DNA from: Streptomyces beijiangensis
GTDB lineage: Bacteria > Actinomycetota > Actinomycetes > Streptomycetales > Streptomycetaceae
Assembly (NCBI RefSeq): GCF_017315755.1
Contig: NZ_JAFLRJ010000016.1
Span: forward strand, 1-53,283
Length of the DNA stretch: 53,283 nucleotides
Direction of reading: 5' to 3'
The position numbers were made by a program, and so were the translations under genes. The notes beneath the pieces are model-generated. The model saw nothing but the letters and a program-made list of their open reading frames with translations. It ran no database searches and was not told where the DNA came from. This document shows, in pieces, positions 33,476 through 42,490 of this stretch; position 1 is the first letter of the stretch, and each line of letters begins with the position of its first letter.

Positions 33476-34789
33476 GTGCTCACCGCGTTCGCCCAGGCGT
33501 TCAAGACGCCTGACCTGCGCAAGAAACTGCTCTTCACGCTCGGCATCATCGTGGTGTACCGGCTCGGGGCGCATGTCCCGATCCCAGGCGTCAGCTACAC
33601 GAACGTGCAGATCTGCATGGACCAGACGAAGTCGAGTCAGGGTCTTTTCGGTCTGGTCAACATGTTCAGTGGCGGCGCACTGCTCCAGATCACGATTTTT
33701 GCCCTCGGGATCATGCCGTACATCACGGCGAGCATCATCTTGCAGCTGCTGACCGTGGTGATTCCGCGGCTGGAGGCCCTCAAGAAGGAGGGGCAGTCGG
33801 GTCAGACGAAGATCACGCAGTACACGCGTTATCTCACCGTCGCCCTTGCCATCCTTCAGGGCACCGGCCTGGTGGCCACGGCCCGTACCGGTGCGCTCTT
33901 CGGCAGCTGCACCGTTGCGAACCAGATCGTGCCCAACCAGTCGATCTTCACCACCGTCGTCATGGTCATCACCATGACCGCCGGCACCTGTGCGGTCATG
34001 TGGCTCGGTGAGCTCGTGACCGACAAGGGCATCGGCAACGGTATGTCGATCCTGATGTTCGTCTCGATCGCCGCCGGGTTCCCGAGCGCCCTGTGGGCCA
34101 TCAAGTCCTCGGGTCATCTCGCGGGCGGCTGGATCGAGTTCTCCGCGGTGATCCTCGTGGGATTCGCGATGGTGGGTCTGGTGGTCTTCGTCGAACAGGC
34201 GCAACGCCGGATCCCAGTGCAGTACGCGAAGCGCATGGTCGGGCGGCGGTCGTACGGGGGCACTTCGACGTACATCCCGCTGAAGGTCAATCAGGCGGGT
34301 GTGATCCCGGTCATCTTCGCCTCGTCGCTGCTCTACATCCCGGCGCTGATCGTTCAGTTCAGCGGCTCCAACGCGGGCTGGGCACTGTGGGTCAAGGACA
34401 ACCTGACCAAGGGGGATCACCCGTATTACCTGGTCACGTACTTCCTGTTGATCGTGTTCTTCGCCTTCTTCTACGTGGCGATCTCGTTCAACCCCGAGGA
34501 AGTCGCGGACAACATGAAGAAGTATGGTGGCTTCATCCCGGGCATCCGGGCTGGCCGACCGACCGCGGAGTACCTGAGTTACGTACTCAACCGGATCACC
34601 TGGCCGGGGTCGCTGTACTTGGGCCTGATTGCTCTCGTCCCAACGATGGCGTTGGTGGGCTTCGGAGCGAACCAGAACTTCCCGTTCGGCGGGACAAGCA
34701 TCCTGATCATCGTGGGTGTGGGTCTGGAGACCGTGAAGCAGATCGAGAGCCAGCTCCAGCAGCGTAATTACGAAGGGTTCCTCCGCTGA
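33476..34789 (+). CDS. secY: Preprotein translocase subunit SecY
   Basis: SecY is the protein-conducting channel for Sec export and membrane insertion, working with SecE (4033-4320) and SecA. The 437-residue product has about ten hydrophobic spans, the periplasmic plug region after TM1 and the signature GGALLQITIFALGIMPYITA near residues 64-83. The start is GTG at 33476 with AGGAGG upstream. The stop overlaps the adk ATG by one base (TGATG), so channel and adenylate kinase are coupled. Confidence 0.97.
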   Translation: MLTAFAQAFKTPDLRKKLLFTLGIIVVYRLGAHVPIPGVSYTNVQICMDQTKSSQGLFGLVNMFSGGALLQITIFALGIMPYITASIILQLLTVVIPRLEALKKEGQSGQTKITQYTRYLTVALAILQGTGLVATARTGALFGSCTVANQIVPNQSIFTTVVMVITMTAGTCAVMWLGELVTDKGIGNGMSILMFVSIAAGFPSALWAIKSSGHLAGGWIEFSAVILVGFAMVGLVVFVEQAQRRIPVQYAKRMVGRRSYGGTSTYIPLKVNQAGVIPVIFASSLLYIPALIVQFSGSNAGWALWVKDNLTKGDHPYYLVTYFLLIVFFAFFYVAISFNPEEVADNMKKYGGFIPGIRAGRPTAEYLSYVLNRITWPGSLYLGLIALVPTMALVGFGANQNFPFGGTSILIIVGVGLETVKQIESQLQQRNYEGFLR

Positions 34790-35445
34790 TGCGTATCGTC
34801 CTCGTCGGACCGCCCGGTGCAGGCAAGGGGACGCAGGCCGCGTACCTTGCCAAGAACCTGTCGATCCCGCACATCTCCACGGGCGACCTCTTCCGTGCCA
34901 ACATCAGCCAGGGCACGGAGCTGGGCAAGGCTGCCAAGGCGTTCATGGACGCCGGCAACCTGGTACCCGACGAGGTCACCATCGGGATGGCGAAGGACCG
35001 CATGGCCCAGCCTGACGCCGAGGGCGGATTCCTCCTCGACGGTTTCCCGCGGAACGTCTCGCAGGCCGAGGCGCTCGACGAGTCCCTGAAGGCCGACGGC
35101 CAGAAGCTCGACGCGGTGCTGGACCTGGAGGTCCCCGAGGACGAGGTCGTGAAGCGGATCGCCGGCCGGCGGATCTGTCGTAACGATTCCAGCCATGTTT
35201 TCCACGTCGCCTACAGCGCTCCGAAGCAGGAGGGCGTCTGCGACACCTGTGGGGGCGAGCTGTACCAGCGCGGCGACGACACCGAGGAAACGGTCCGTCG
35301 TCGGCTGGAGGTCTACCACGCCGAGACCGAGCCGATCATCGACCACTACAAGGCCCAGGGCCTGGTGGTCACGATCTCCGCTCTCGGCAAGGTCACCGAG
35401 GTGACCAAGCGGGCCATGGAGGCCCTGGGTCGCTCCGACGCGTAG
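34789..35445 (+). CDS. adk: Adenylate kinase
   Basis: Adk interconverts ATP and AMP with two ADP. The 218-residue product has the P-loop GPPGAGKGTQ (residues 7-16), DGFPRN, and a long-form LID domain. The LID carries Cys130, His136, Cys151 and Cys154 (CRNDSSH then CDTC), consistent with a zinc-binding lid in place of the hydrogen-bond network of Gram-negative enzymes. One-base overlap with secY. Confidence 0.97.
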   Translation: MRIVLVGPPGAGKGTQAAYLAKNLSIPHISTGDLFRANISQGTELGKAAKAFMDAGNLVPDEVTIGMAKDRMAQPDAEGGFLLDGFPRNVSQAEALDESLKADGQKLDAVLDLEVPEDEVVKRIAGRRICRNDSSHVFHVAYSAPKQEGVCDTCGGELYQRGDDTEETVRRRLEVYHAETEPIIDHYKAQGLVVTISALGKVTEVTKRAMEALGRSDA

Positions 35446-35464
35446 TGGCTTTTCAACAGCCATA

Positions 35465-35499
35465 CTGGCCGTGTCGCCCTTCGTGGGCGGCACGGCCAG
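35465..35499 (+). terminator. Hairpin between adk and map
   Basis: CTGGCCGTGTCGCCC (35465-35479) pairs with GGGCGGCACGGCCAG (35485-35499) with one T-G pair and a 5-base loop. It is as strong as other terminators here but has no U tract. Confidence 0.6.
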
Positions 35500-35544
35500 A
35501 GTCATTCATGCAGTGCAACAGAGATCAGGAAGGCGCCAGGCGCA

Positions 35545-36390
35545 ATGGTGGAGATCAAGACCCCGGAGCAGATCGCGAAGATGCGCGAGGCGGGGCTGGT
35601 GGTCGCCGCCATTCACGCGGCGACCCGTGAGGCCGCGGTACCCGGCGCCACCACGAACGATCTGGACCAGGTCGCTCGGAAGGTGCTCGCCGAGCACGAG
35701 GCCAAGCCGAACTTCCTCGGGTACGGGGGATTCCCCGCGACGATCTGCACCTCGGTGAACGAGGTCGTGGTCCACGGGATCCCGGACGAGAAGACCGTCC
35801 TGAAGGACGGCGACATCATCTCGATCGACTGCGGCGCCATCATCGACGGCTGGCACGGGGACGCGGCCTACACGGCGTTCGTCGGCACCGGGCACGCGCC
35901 GGAGCTCATCGAGCTCTCCCGGGTGACCGAAGAGTCGATGTGGGCCGGTATCGCCGCGATGAAGAAGGGCGGCCGGCTCGCGGACGTCTCCAAGGCGATC
36001 GAGGGCTACATCCGCCGCCAGCCGCGTCCCGCGTCGGGCAAGTACGGGATCATCGAGGACTACGGCGGCCACGGCATCGGCTCCGAGATGCACATGGACC
36101 CGCATCTGCTGAACTACGTCGACCGGCGCCGGCTCATCGGCCGGCACAACCCGAAGCTGGTGCCGGGCTTCTGCCTCGCGATCGAGCCGATGGTTTCGCT
36201 CGGTACGGCCCGGACAGAGGTCCTGGAGGACGACTGGACCGTCATCACGACGGACGGGACCTGGTCCTCGCACTGGGAGCACTCCGTGGCGCTGACGGAG
36301 GAGGGGCTGCTCGTGCTGACGGCTCCTGACGGGGGCAAGGCGAAGCTGGCGGAGTACGGGATCACTGCTGCTCCCGATCCGTCTGCCTGA
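35545..36390 (+). CDS. map: Methionine aminopeptidase, type I
   Basis: Removes the N-terminal methionine of nascent proteins. The 281-residue product has the metal ligands of the pita-bread fold in order: Asp in SIDCGAIIDGWHGD (two aspartates), His in GGHGIG, Glu in LAIEPM, and Glu in WEHSVALTEEG. The GICT-like SVNEVVVHGIP segment lines the active site. AGGAAGG lies 11 bases upstream of the ATG, a long spacing. Other map paralogues often exist in streptomycetes; this is the ribosomal-cluster copy. Confidence 0.97.
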   Translation: MVEIKTPEQIAKMREAGLVVAAIHAATREAAVPGATTNDLDQVARKVLAEHEAKPNFLGYGGFPATICTSVNEVVVHGIPDEKTVLKDGDIISIDCGAIIDGWHGDAAYTAFVGTGHAPELIELSRVTEESMWAGIAAMKKGGRLADVSKAIEGYIRRQPRPASGKYGIIEDYGGHGIGSEMHMDPHLLNYVDRRRLIGRHNPKLVPGFCLAIEPMVSLGTARTEVLEDDWTVITTDGTWSSHWEHSVALTEEGLLVLTAPDGGKAKLAEYGITAAPDPSA

Positions 36391-36620
36391 GTGGTCCTCG
36401 GGGTCACGGGTGGCTCTGGACCCGTCGGGCTGAGCAGGGCGGGGAGGAATCGCCCCGGAACATGGGCTCGCTCTGCTTAATGATCTTGACAATGGGGCAT
36501 TCTTCCTCGATTCGTCTTTACGGATGCCCTGACGTAGACTGACTCGTCGGCTCTCGTGCACCCGCATGTCTTCATGCCCGCATGAAAGCTGATCAAGGTA
36601 GCCGATTCGAAGGGCGAAGC
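36391..36620 (+). promoter_or_regulatory. infA upstream region with promoter candidates
   Basis: The 230-base gap contains a consensus TTGACA at 36486-36491 without a fitting -10 hexamer, and a good -10, TAGACT at 36535-36540, with weak TTCGTC at 36511-36516 at 18-base spacing. The second would start transcription near 36547, about 75 bases before infA. Confidence 0.4.
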
Positions 36621-36842
36621 GTGGCCAAGAAGCAAGGTGCCATCGAAATCGAGGGCACCGTGATCGAGTCCCTCCCGAACGCGATGTTCAGGGTGGAACT
36701 CCAGAACGGTCACAAGGTCCTCGCGCACATCAGCGGCAAGATGCGGATGCACTACATCCGTATCCTCCCTGATGACCGGGTCGTTGTGGAGCTGTCTCCG
36801 TACGACCTGACGCGTGGCCGGATCGTCTACCGATACAAGTAG
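36621..36842 (+). CDS. infA: Translation initiation factor IF-1
   Basis: IF-1 blocks the A site during initiation and stabilises IF-2 and IF-3 on the 30S subunit. The 73-residue OB-fold product has [20 protein letters not shown] and [18 protein letters not shown] chose the GTG at 36621, 6 bases after GAAGGG, which gives exact family length; an ATG at 36582 would add 13 non-conserved residues. First gene of the alpha cluster. Confidence 0.97.
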   Translation: MAKKQGAIEIEGTVIESLPNAMFRVELQNGHKVLAHISGKMRMHYIRILPDDRVVVELSPYDLTRGRIVYRYK

Positions 36843-36904
36843 ATCTTGCCCGCACTCACGTTCCGGCGTGGGTGGTGGCACTGACCCGGAGAACCTGACA
36901 TCCC

Positions 36905-37018
36905 ATGAAGGTCAAGCCGAGCGTCAAGAAGATCTGCGACAAGTGCAAGGTGATCCGCCGTCACGGTCGGGTCATGGTCATCTGCGACAACCTGCGCCAC
37001 AAGCAGCGCCAGGGCTGA
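36905..37018 (+). CDS. rpmJ: 50S ribosomal protein L36, zinc type
   Basis: L36 is the smallest large-subunit protein, part of the region near the factor-binding site. The 37-residue product starts [20 protein letters not shown] and has a full zinc site: Cys11, Cys14, Cys27 and His32. This is the zinc-containing form; a zinc-free paralogue often exists elsewhere in actinomycetes. It lies 62 bases after infA. Confidence 0.97.
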   Translation: MKVKPSVKKICDKCKVIRRHGRVMVICDNLRHKQRQG

Positions 37019-37203
37019 CGCACACCGATCTGCACCTCGCAGTTCTTCGCGCGACGCAAGCGAAATGCTCATACGCAGGACCCGCCTAGTCACTGAGTGA
37101 CTGGCGACACCCTCGGTGGAGGCCGAGGACCTGGACTGTACCTAGTACGGCGGTCGAGGGCTGGTTCTGTGGAAGACCTCCGAATAACAACTGGAGCCAT
37201 TGA
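37019..37203 (+). promoter_or_regulatory. rpsM leader with three small inverted repeats
   Basis: 185 bases between rpmJ and rpsM hold CTAGTCAC-TGA-GTGACTGG (37086-37104), CCTCGG-TGGAGG-CCGAGG (37111-37128) and GTAC-CTA-GTAC (37138-37148), followed by GGAG before the rpsM ATG. The clustering suggests a structured leader, for example for r-protein feedback; no known RNA family is recognised. Confidence 0.5.
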
Positions 37204-37584
37204 ATGGCACGCGTTTCAGGTGTTGACATCCCGCGCGAAAAGCGCGTGGAGGTTGCCCTCACCTACGTCTTCGGCGTCGGCCGTACCCGGTCGAAGGAGA
37301 TCCTCGCCTCGACCGGCGTGAACCCCGACACCCGTGTTCGTGACCTGGCCGAGGAAGACCTGGTCAAGATCCGCGAGTACGTGGACGCCAACCTGCGCAC
37401 CGAGGGTGACCTCCGTCGCGAGGTCGCCGCCGACATCCGCCGCAAGGTGGAGATCGGTTGCTACCAGGGTCTGCGTCACCGTCGTGGTCTGCCGGTTCAC
37501 GGCCAGCGCACCAGCACGAACGCTCGTACCCGCAAGGGCCCGCGTCGCGCGATCGCCGGTAAGAAGAAGCCGGGCAAGAAGTAG
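37204..37584 (+). CDS. rpsM: 30S ribosomal protein S13
   Basis: S13 sits in the 30S head, contacts the P-site tRNA and forms bridges to L5. The 126-residue product has [19 protein letters not shown] and the basic tail [20 protein letters not shown]. The ATG follows GGAG by 9 bases. Confidence 0.98.
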   Translation: MARVSGVDIPREKRVEVALTYVFGVGRTRSKEILASTGVNPDTRVRDLAEEDLVKIREYVDANLRTEGDLRREVAADIRRKVEIGCYQGLRHRRGLPVHGQRTSTNARTRKGPRRAIAGKKKPGKK

Positions 37585-37653
37585 TCCACAGCGGACTCAT
37601 CAGCGGTCTTCGCTGTAGGACCGACCACCTCCCTCTCCATCTGGAGTTAAGAC

Positions 37654-38058
37654 ATGCCCCCCAAGGGTCGTCAGGGCGCAGCCAAGAAGGTGCGTCGCAA
37701 GGAAAAGAAGAACGTCGCTCACGGCCACGCGCACATCAAGAGCACGTTCAACAACACCATCGTCTCGATCACGGACCCCTCGGGCAACGTGATCTCCTGG
37801 GCCTCCGCCGGCCACGTCGGCTTCAAGGGCTCGCGCAAGTCCACTCCGTTCGCCGCGCAGATGGCCGCCGAGTCGGCTGCCCGTCGCGCGCAGGAGCACG
37901 GCATGCGCAAGGTTGACGTCTTCGTCAAGGGTCCGGGTTCCGGTCGCGAGACCGCCATCCGTTCGCTGCAGGCGACCGGCCTCGAGGTCGGTTCGATCCA
38001 GGACGTGACGCCGACCCCGCACAACGGTTGCCGTCCGCCCAAGCGCCGCCGCGTCTGA
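37654..38058 (+). CDS. rpsK: 30S ribosomal protein S11
   Basis: S11 lies on the 30S platform near the mRNA exit. The 134-residue product begins [19 protein letters not shown] and ends in [16 protein letters not shown], the family C-terminus. In this cluster rpsK is followed directly by rpoA; rpsD (S4), which sits between them in E. coli, is absent and must lie elsewhere. Confidence 0.98.
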   Translation: MPPKGRQGAAKKVRRKEKKNVAHGHAHIKSTFNNTIVSITDPSGNVISWASAGHVGFKGSRKSTPFAAQMAAESAARRAQEHGMRKVDVFVKGPGSGRETAIRSLQATGLEVGSIQDVTPTPHNGCRPPKRRRV

Positions 38059-38087
38059 CGCAGCAGAGCTTGTAGTTTTTTCGGTTC

Positions 38088-38119
38088 GGGCGGTACGGCC
38101 ACTTCGGTCCGTATCGCCC
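38088..38119 (+). terminator. Hairpin between rpsK and rpoA
   Basis: GGGCGGTACGGCC (38088-38100) pairs with GGTCCGTATCGCCC (38106-38119) with one bulge and one G-T pair. A T6 run lies before the hairpin, not after it, so termination is doubtful; a role in differential expression of rpoA is possible. Confidence 0.45.
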
Positions 38120-38180
38120 GTACCCTTTGTAGTGACTGGGGGCGTCAAATAGTGGGCGCCCACGACTGAAGGATCACCAC

Positions 38181-39203
38181 ATGCTTATCGCTCAGCGTCC
38201 GTCGCTGACCGAAGAGGTCGTCGACGAGTACCGCTCGCGCTTCGTCATCGAGCCGCTGGAGCCGGGTTTCGGCTACACGCTCGGTAACTCGCTGCGCCGT
38301 ACGCTTCTTTCCTCGATCCCGGGTGCTGCTGTTACCAGCATTCGTATCGACGGTGTCCTGCACGAGTTCACCACCGTGCCGGGCGTCAAGGAAGACGTCA
38401 CCGACCTCATCCTCAACATCAAGCAGCTCGTCGTCTCCTCGGAGCACGACGAGCCCGTCGTGATGTACCTGCGCAAGCAGGGCCCGGGTCTCGTGACCGC
38501 CGCCGACATCGCGCCCCCGGCCGGTGTCGAGGTCCACAACCCGGATCTGGTTCTTGCCACGCTCAACGGCAAGGGCAAGCTGGAGATGGAGCTGACCGTC
38601 GAGCGCGGTCGCGGCTATGTCTCCGCCGTCCAGAACAAGCAGCTGGGCCAGGAGATCGGCCGTATCCCGGTCGACTCCATCTACTCCCCGGTGCTCAAGG
38701 TCACGTACAAGGTCGAGGCGACCCGTGTCGAGCAGCGCACCGACTTCGACAAGCTGATTGTCGACGTCGAGACCAAGCAGGCCATGCGCCCGCGTGACGC
38801 CATGGCGTCCGCCGGTAAGACCCTGGTCGAGCTGTTCGGTCTGGCGCGCGAGCTCAACATCGACGCCGAGGGCATCGACATGGGCCCGTCGCCGACGGAC
38901 GCGGCCCTGGCCGCTGATCTCGCCCTGCCGATCGAGGAGCTCGAGCTCACCGTTCGGTCGTACAACTGCCTCAAGCGCGAAGGCATCCACTCCGTGGGCG
39001 AGCTCGTTGCCCGCTCGGAGGCCGACCTGCTCGACATCCGTAACTTCGGTGCGAAGTCGATCGACGAGGTCAAGGCGAAGCTGGCCGGCATGGGCCTCGC
39101 GCTCAAGGACTCGCCTCCCGGCTTCGACCCGACCGCCGCCGCTGACGCCTTCGGCGCGGACGACGACGCGGACGCCGGTTTCGTGGAGACCGAGCAGTAC
39201 TGA
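38181..39203 (+). CDS. rpoA: RNA polymerase alpha subunit RpoA
   Basis: Alpha dimerises to start polymerase assembly and contacts upstream DNA and activators. The 340-residue product has the N-terminal assembly domain ([20 protein letters not shown] near residues 31-50), a flexible linker, the C-terminal domain with [18 protein letters not shown] and [15 protein letters not shown], and an acidic tail (ADDDADAGF). AAGGA precedes the ATG. Confidence 0.98.
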   Translation: MLIAQRPSLTEEVVDEYRSRFVIEPLEPGFGYTLGNSLRRTLLSSIPGAAVTSIRIDGVLHEFTTVPGVKEDVTDLILNIKQLVVSSEHDEPVVMYLRKQGPGLVTAADIAPPAGVEVHNPDLVLATLNGKGKLEMELTVERGRGYVSAVQNKQLGQEIGRIPVDSIYSPVLKVTYKVEATRVEQRTDFDKLIVDVETKQAMRPRDAMASAGKTLVELFGLARELNIDAEGIDMGPSPTDAALAADLALPIEELELTVRSYNCLKREGIHSVGELVARSEADLLDIRNFGAKSIDEVKAKLAGMGLALKDSPPGFDPTAAADAFGADDDADAGFVETEQY

Positions 39204-39263
39204 TTCACCTTCGGCGGGGGTGCCCGGGTTTTGACGGGTGCCCCGCGTCGGGGCTGAGGCTTT

Positions 39264-39294
39264 GTCCTCAATCGCCGGACGGGCTTGATATGCC
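39264..39294. repeat. Dispersed intergenic repeat inside the alpha cluster
   Basis: 31 bases identical to the reverse complement of 86-116 and nearly identical to 33-64. It lies in the 203-base spacer between rpoA and rplQ. Confidence 0.85.
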
Positions 39295-39406
39295 TGACCG
39301 GCTCAAGACTTCCGGGCCTTCGGGCTCGGGTTCCGGCGGGCAGACGCTCGTCGGGCACTGACATCGGTACCTCGTACGGCCGGTGCAGATCACAAGGAGA
39401 AAGACC

Positions 39407-39889
39407 ATGCCCCGTCCCGCAAAGGGCGCCCGTCTGGGCGGCAGCGCTGCGCACGAGAAGCTTCTTCTCATCAACCTCGCGAAGTCGCTGTTCGAGCACG
39501 GCCGCATCACCACGACCGAGGCCAAGGCCCGCCGCCTGCGTCCGGTCGCTGAGCGTTTCATCACCAAGGCCAAGAAGGGCGACATCCACAACCGTCGCCT
39601 GGTGCTGCAGTCGATCACGGACAAGAGCATCGTGCACACGCTCTTCACCGAGATCGCCCCGCGGTACGAGAACCGCCCCGGTGGCTACACCCGCATCACC
39701 AAGATCGGCAACCGTCGTGGCGACAACGCCCCGATGGCGGTCATCGAGCTGGTCGAGGCACTGACCGTTGCCCAGCAGGCGACGGGCGAGGCCGAGGCCG
39801 CGACCAAGCGTTCCGCCAAGGACGCCGAGGCCGCTCCGGTCGAGGTCGTCGAGGACGCCAAGCCGGTTGAGGCTGAGCCCACCGCGTAG
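39407..39889 (+). CDS. rplQ: 50S ribosomal protein L17
   Basis: L17 lies near the tunnel exit. The 160-residue product begins [20 protein letters not shown] and has [21 protein letters not shown]; after about residue 118 it carries an Ala/Glu-rich tail absent from E. coli L17. The ATG at 39407 follows AAGGAGA by 6 bases; an upstream in-frame ATG at 39383 lacks a site. Terminated by the hairpin at 39942. Confidence 0.97.
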   Translation: MPRPAKGARLGGSAAHEKLLLINLAKSLFEHGRITTTEAKARRLRPVAERFITKAKKGDIHNRRLVLQSITDKSIVHTLFTEIAPRYENRPGGYTRITKIGNRRGDNAPMAVIELVEALTVAQQATGEAEAATKRSAKDAEAAPVEVVEDAKPVEAEPTA

Positions 39890-39941
39890 CGGTTGGTTGA
39901 TGCAGTGAAGGACGCCTGAGGCGTTCTGGGAACTGCTTTGT

Positions 39942-39987
39942 ACGGGCCCGCATCTCCCCCTCGGGGCGGTGCGGGCCCGTTCTCTTT
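39942..39987 (+). terminator. Terminator after rplQ
   Basis: ACGGGCCCGCA (39942-39952) pairs with TGCGGGCCCGT (39970-39980), with an inner CCCC/GGGG stem, followed by TCTCTTTT. Confidence 0.8.
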
Positions 39988-40002
39988 TGAGAGGATTCGC
40001 TG

Positions 40003-40857
40003 GTGAGCGATGAGGTGGAGCCCGGCTTCGTACGGGTGCGGTTCGATCTGGGGTACGACGGCACCGGTTTCTCCGGCTGGGCCAGGCAGCCCAGCGGGCT
40101 GCGGACCGTCCAGGGCGAGATCGAGGACGCGCTGAAGACCGTGACCCGGTCGGGCGTGATGTTCCCGCTGACCGTGGCCGGGCGGACCGACGCGGGCGTG
40201 CACGCGCGCGGGCAGGTGGCCACCGCGGATCTGCCGGAGGCGGTCTGGGCCGAGCACCGCGAGAAGCTGCTGAAGCGGCTGGCCGGGCGGCTGCCGCGGG
40301 ACGTACGGATCTGGAGCGCGGCCGAGGCGCCGTCAGGTTTCAACGCGCGGTTCGCGGCGGTGTGGCGGCGGTACGCGTACCGGGTGACCGACCGGCCCGG
40401 GGGCGTCGATCCGCTGCTGCGGGGTCATGTCCTGTGGCACGACTGGCCGTTGGACGTCGACGCCATGAACGCGGCTGCCGCGGGGCTGGTGGGGGAGCAC
40501 GACTTCGCCGCGTACTGCAAGAAGCGCGAGGGCGCCACCACCATCCGTACGCTGCAGGAACTGAGCCTCGTGCGGGGGGACGACGGGATCGTCACCGCCA
40601 CCGTGCGCGCCGATGCCTTCTGCCACAACATGGTGCGGTCGCTGATCGGTGCGCTGCTGTTCGTGGGGGACGGGCACCGGCCGGTGGAGTGGCCCGCGAA
40701 GGTGCTGGCCGCCGGGGTGCGCGACTCGTCCGTGCATGTCGCGAAGGCGCACGGGCTGACGCTTGAGGAAGTCGGCTATCCCGCCGACGAGTTGCTGGCC
40801 GCGCGGAGCAAGGAAGCGCGGAACGTACGGACGCTGCCGGGGGCCGGCTGCTGCTGA
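40003..40857 (+). CDS. truA: tRNA pseudouridine synthase A
   Basis: TruA makes pseudouridine at positions 38-40 of the tRNA anticodon stem-loop. The 284-residue product has the catalytic Asp63 in [13 protein letters not shown], the FRNMVR-like motif [13 protein letters not shown] and WRRYAYRV. The start is GTG at 40003 with GAGAGGA upstream. It starts about 15 bases past the rplQ terminator, so it may have weak read-through expression. Confidence 0.96.
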   Translation: MSDEVEPGFVRVRFDLGYDGTGFSGWARQPSGLRTVQGEIEDALKTVTRSGVMFPLTVAGRTDAGVHARGQVATADLPEAVWAEHREKLLKRLAGRLPRDVRIWSAAEAPSGFNARFAAVWRRYAYRVTDRPGGVDPLLRGHVLWHDWPLDVDAMNAAAAGLVGEHDFAAYCKKREGATTIRTLQELSLVRGDDGIVTATVRADAFCHNMVRSLIGALLFVGDGHRPVEWPAKVLAAGVRDSSVHVAKAHGLTLEEVGYPADELLAARSKEARNVRTLPGAGCC

Positions 40858-40870
40858 CCCCCGGGGCGCG

Positions 40871-41725
40871 TCAGCTCGTGGGGGCCGTGGCCGCGGCCGA
40901 TGCCTGGGTGCGGCCACGGGCGTAGATCTGGTTGAAGACGAAGGTGCCGAGGTCGTCGCTGGCCTGGAAGACCGGCTTGTCCTTCAGGGTCACCTTCTTG
41001 CCGTTCGCGTAGCCGCCCTGGGTGAAGTAGGCGTACCGGCCGATGGAGTTGGCGCGGCGCAGGCAGACCGTGGCGTGGCAGAAGTCGGCGACTCCTGAGC
41101 CGGCCAGCGGGGTGATGCCGCCGGACGCCTGGGACTTGGCCTTGAGGGCCGCTGCCTCGGTGTCGAAGACCGCGACGCCGACTGTGATCGACACGCCGTT
41201 CCTGACGTAGGTGGCGCGGATGACCTGGCGGCAGCCGTTCTTCTTGAGTACGGAGCCGAGCGCGCCCTGGGCGACCGCGGCGCAGTTGGTGGTGCGGTTC
41301 GTGGCGCCCTTGGTGTAGGGGCGGTTGCCCATCGTCAGCTTCTTGCCGGGGAAGAGCGTGCCGGCGTTCAGCGGCGCCTTGTCCTTCTGGGCGCTGGAGA
41401 TGAAGTCCTTGGGGTTCAGCACCGGCCTGGGCGCCACCGAGGAGAAGGTCGGCTGCGGGCCGCCGCTCTCGCTGGGGAGGGTCGCGGGGGCGGGCAGCTG
41501 ACTGGCGTTCTTGTCGTTCGACGTGGAGTTCTTGTTCGAGGTGACCACCGCCGTCGCCACGATCCCGGCGATCGCGGCGGTGGCCAGTACGCCACCGCCG
41601 ATGAACAGCAGTTTCCTGCGCCGGCCGCGCGCCTCGGACTCCTCGGCGAGTGCCGCCCAGTCCGGTGTCTGTGTGTCCCCCGGGCCCCAGGAGGGCCCCC
41701 CTTGCCCAATGCTCATGGTGCGCAT
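40871..41725 (-). CDS. Membrane-anchored secreted protein of unknown function
   Basis: No family recognised. The 284-residue product has a cytoplasmic N-terminus of about 37 residues ending in RRRK, one transmembrane helix (about residues 38-62, GGGVLATAAIAGIVATAVV), a Ser/Asn/Pro-rich linker and an extracytoplasmic domain with four cysteines in pairs (TNCAAVAQ, KKNGCRQV, FCHATVCLRR). The fold probably has disulfides. The start could be ATG 41725 or ATG 41716; neither has a clear ribosome-binding site. It is convergent with truA and co-oriented with, but downstream of, the ABC operon by only 15 bases, so it could be its last gene. Confidence 0.75.
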   Translation of the reverse strand: MRTMSIGQGGPSWGPGDTQTPDWAALAEESEARGRRRKLLFIGGGVLATAAIAGIVATAVVTSNKNSTSNDKNASQLPAPATLPSESGGPQPTFSSVAPRPVLNPKDFISSAQKDKAPLNAGTLFPGKKLTMGNRPYTKGATNRTTNCAAVAQGALGSVLKKNGCRQVIRATYVRNGVSITVGVAVFDTEAAALKAKSQASGGITPLAGSGVADFCHATVCLRRANSIGRYAYFTQGGYANGKKVTLKDKPVFQASDDLGTFVFNQIYARGRTQASAAATAPTS

Positions 41726-41740
41726 CTTAGACCGAGAGGT

Positions 41741-42490
41741 TTAGGCGTCGCGGCGCTGCAGCAGGGTCCATCCCACGGCGAGGGCTCCGGCCGCGTAGGC
41801 GGCCAGTACGGCCAGGCCCGTCCAGGGGGCGAGCGGGGCCGTACCGGCGCCCGTGGTGGTCTGGACGGCGAGGCCCGCCGTCATGGGGGAGAACTTCTGG
41901 ACCAGGTGCAGGGTGTGCGTCGACATGTTGAGCAGTTGGGTGGCCAGGTACGGGCCGTAGAGGAGCGCGAGGACCGTTCCGGTGGCCGCGGCCGTGTGCC
42001 GTACGGCCAGGGCGATGCCCACGCTCAGCAGGGCCACCAGCAGGAGGTAGAGGACCGTGCCGAGCACGGCCCGCTGCAACGAGCCGTCGGAGAGCGGGAG
42101 TTGGTGGGTCCCATGCTGGGCGGAGCGGCCCGCCAGGAGGGCGCCCAGGACCCCTGGGAGGGCCGCCAGGAGCACGGCGGCGGTCACGGTGAGGGCCTTG
42201 GCCGTGAAGACCGTCGTACGGCGGGGACTGGCGGACAGGGTGAGCAGGATCAGGCGCGGGTGGTACTCGGAGGTGACCACCGCCACCGCGACCGCCACGG
42301 CGGCGAGCTGCGCGAAGTAGACGCCGGAGAGGGCGAGTGCGGTGGGGTCGGGACTGACCTCTTGGGGGTTGGTGCCCGCCGCGATCAGGGCCGTGAGGGC
42401 CGTCATGACGGCGGGCAGTGCCAGGAGCGTCCAGAGATTGGCCGGGACCGTACGGAGCTTCGTCCACTCCCCGTGCAGGGCGCCGGTCAT
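41741..42490 (-). CDS. ABC-2 type transporter permease
   Basis: The 249-residue product has about six hydrophobic spans and the GEWTKLRTVPANLW N-terminus typical of actinomycete ABC-2 exporter permeases, whose cytoplasmic N-terminal helix precedes TM1. SEYHPRLILLTLSASPRR, the conserved cytoplasmic loop, follows TM2. I chose ATG 42490, which overlaps the stop of the upstream permease gene (ATGA). It is the third gene of an operon with the ATPase and a second permease. Substrate unknown. Confidence 0.88.
   Translation of the reverse strand: MTGALHGEWTKLRTVPANLWTLLALPAVMTALTALIAAGTNPQEVSPDPTALALSGVYFAQLAAVAVAVAVVTSEYHPRLILLTLSASPRRTTVFTAKALTVTAAVLLAALPGVLGALLAGRSAQHGTHQLPLSDGSLQRAVLGTVLYLLLVALLSVGIALAVRHTAAATGTVLALLYGPYLATQLLNMSTHTLHLVQKFSPMTAGLAVQTTTGAGTAPLAPWTGLAVLAAYAAGALAVGWTLLQRRDA

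Noticed and set aside
36486..36491. Perfect TTGACA upstream of infA as a -35 box
   Set aside because: No acceptable -10 hexamer lies 16-19 bases downstream (GATTCG or ATTCGT).
38059..38180. Missing rpsD between rpsK and rpoA
   Set aside because: Not a deletion specific to this strain: as recalled, actinomycetes such as Streptomyces encode S4 elsewhere in the genome.
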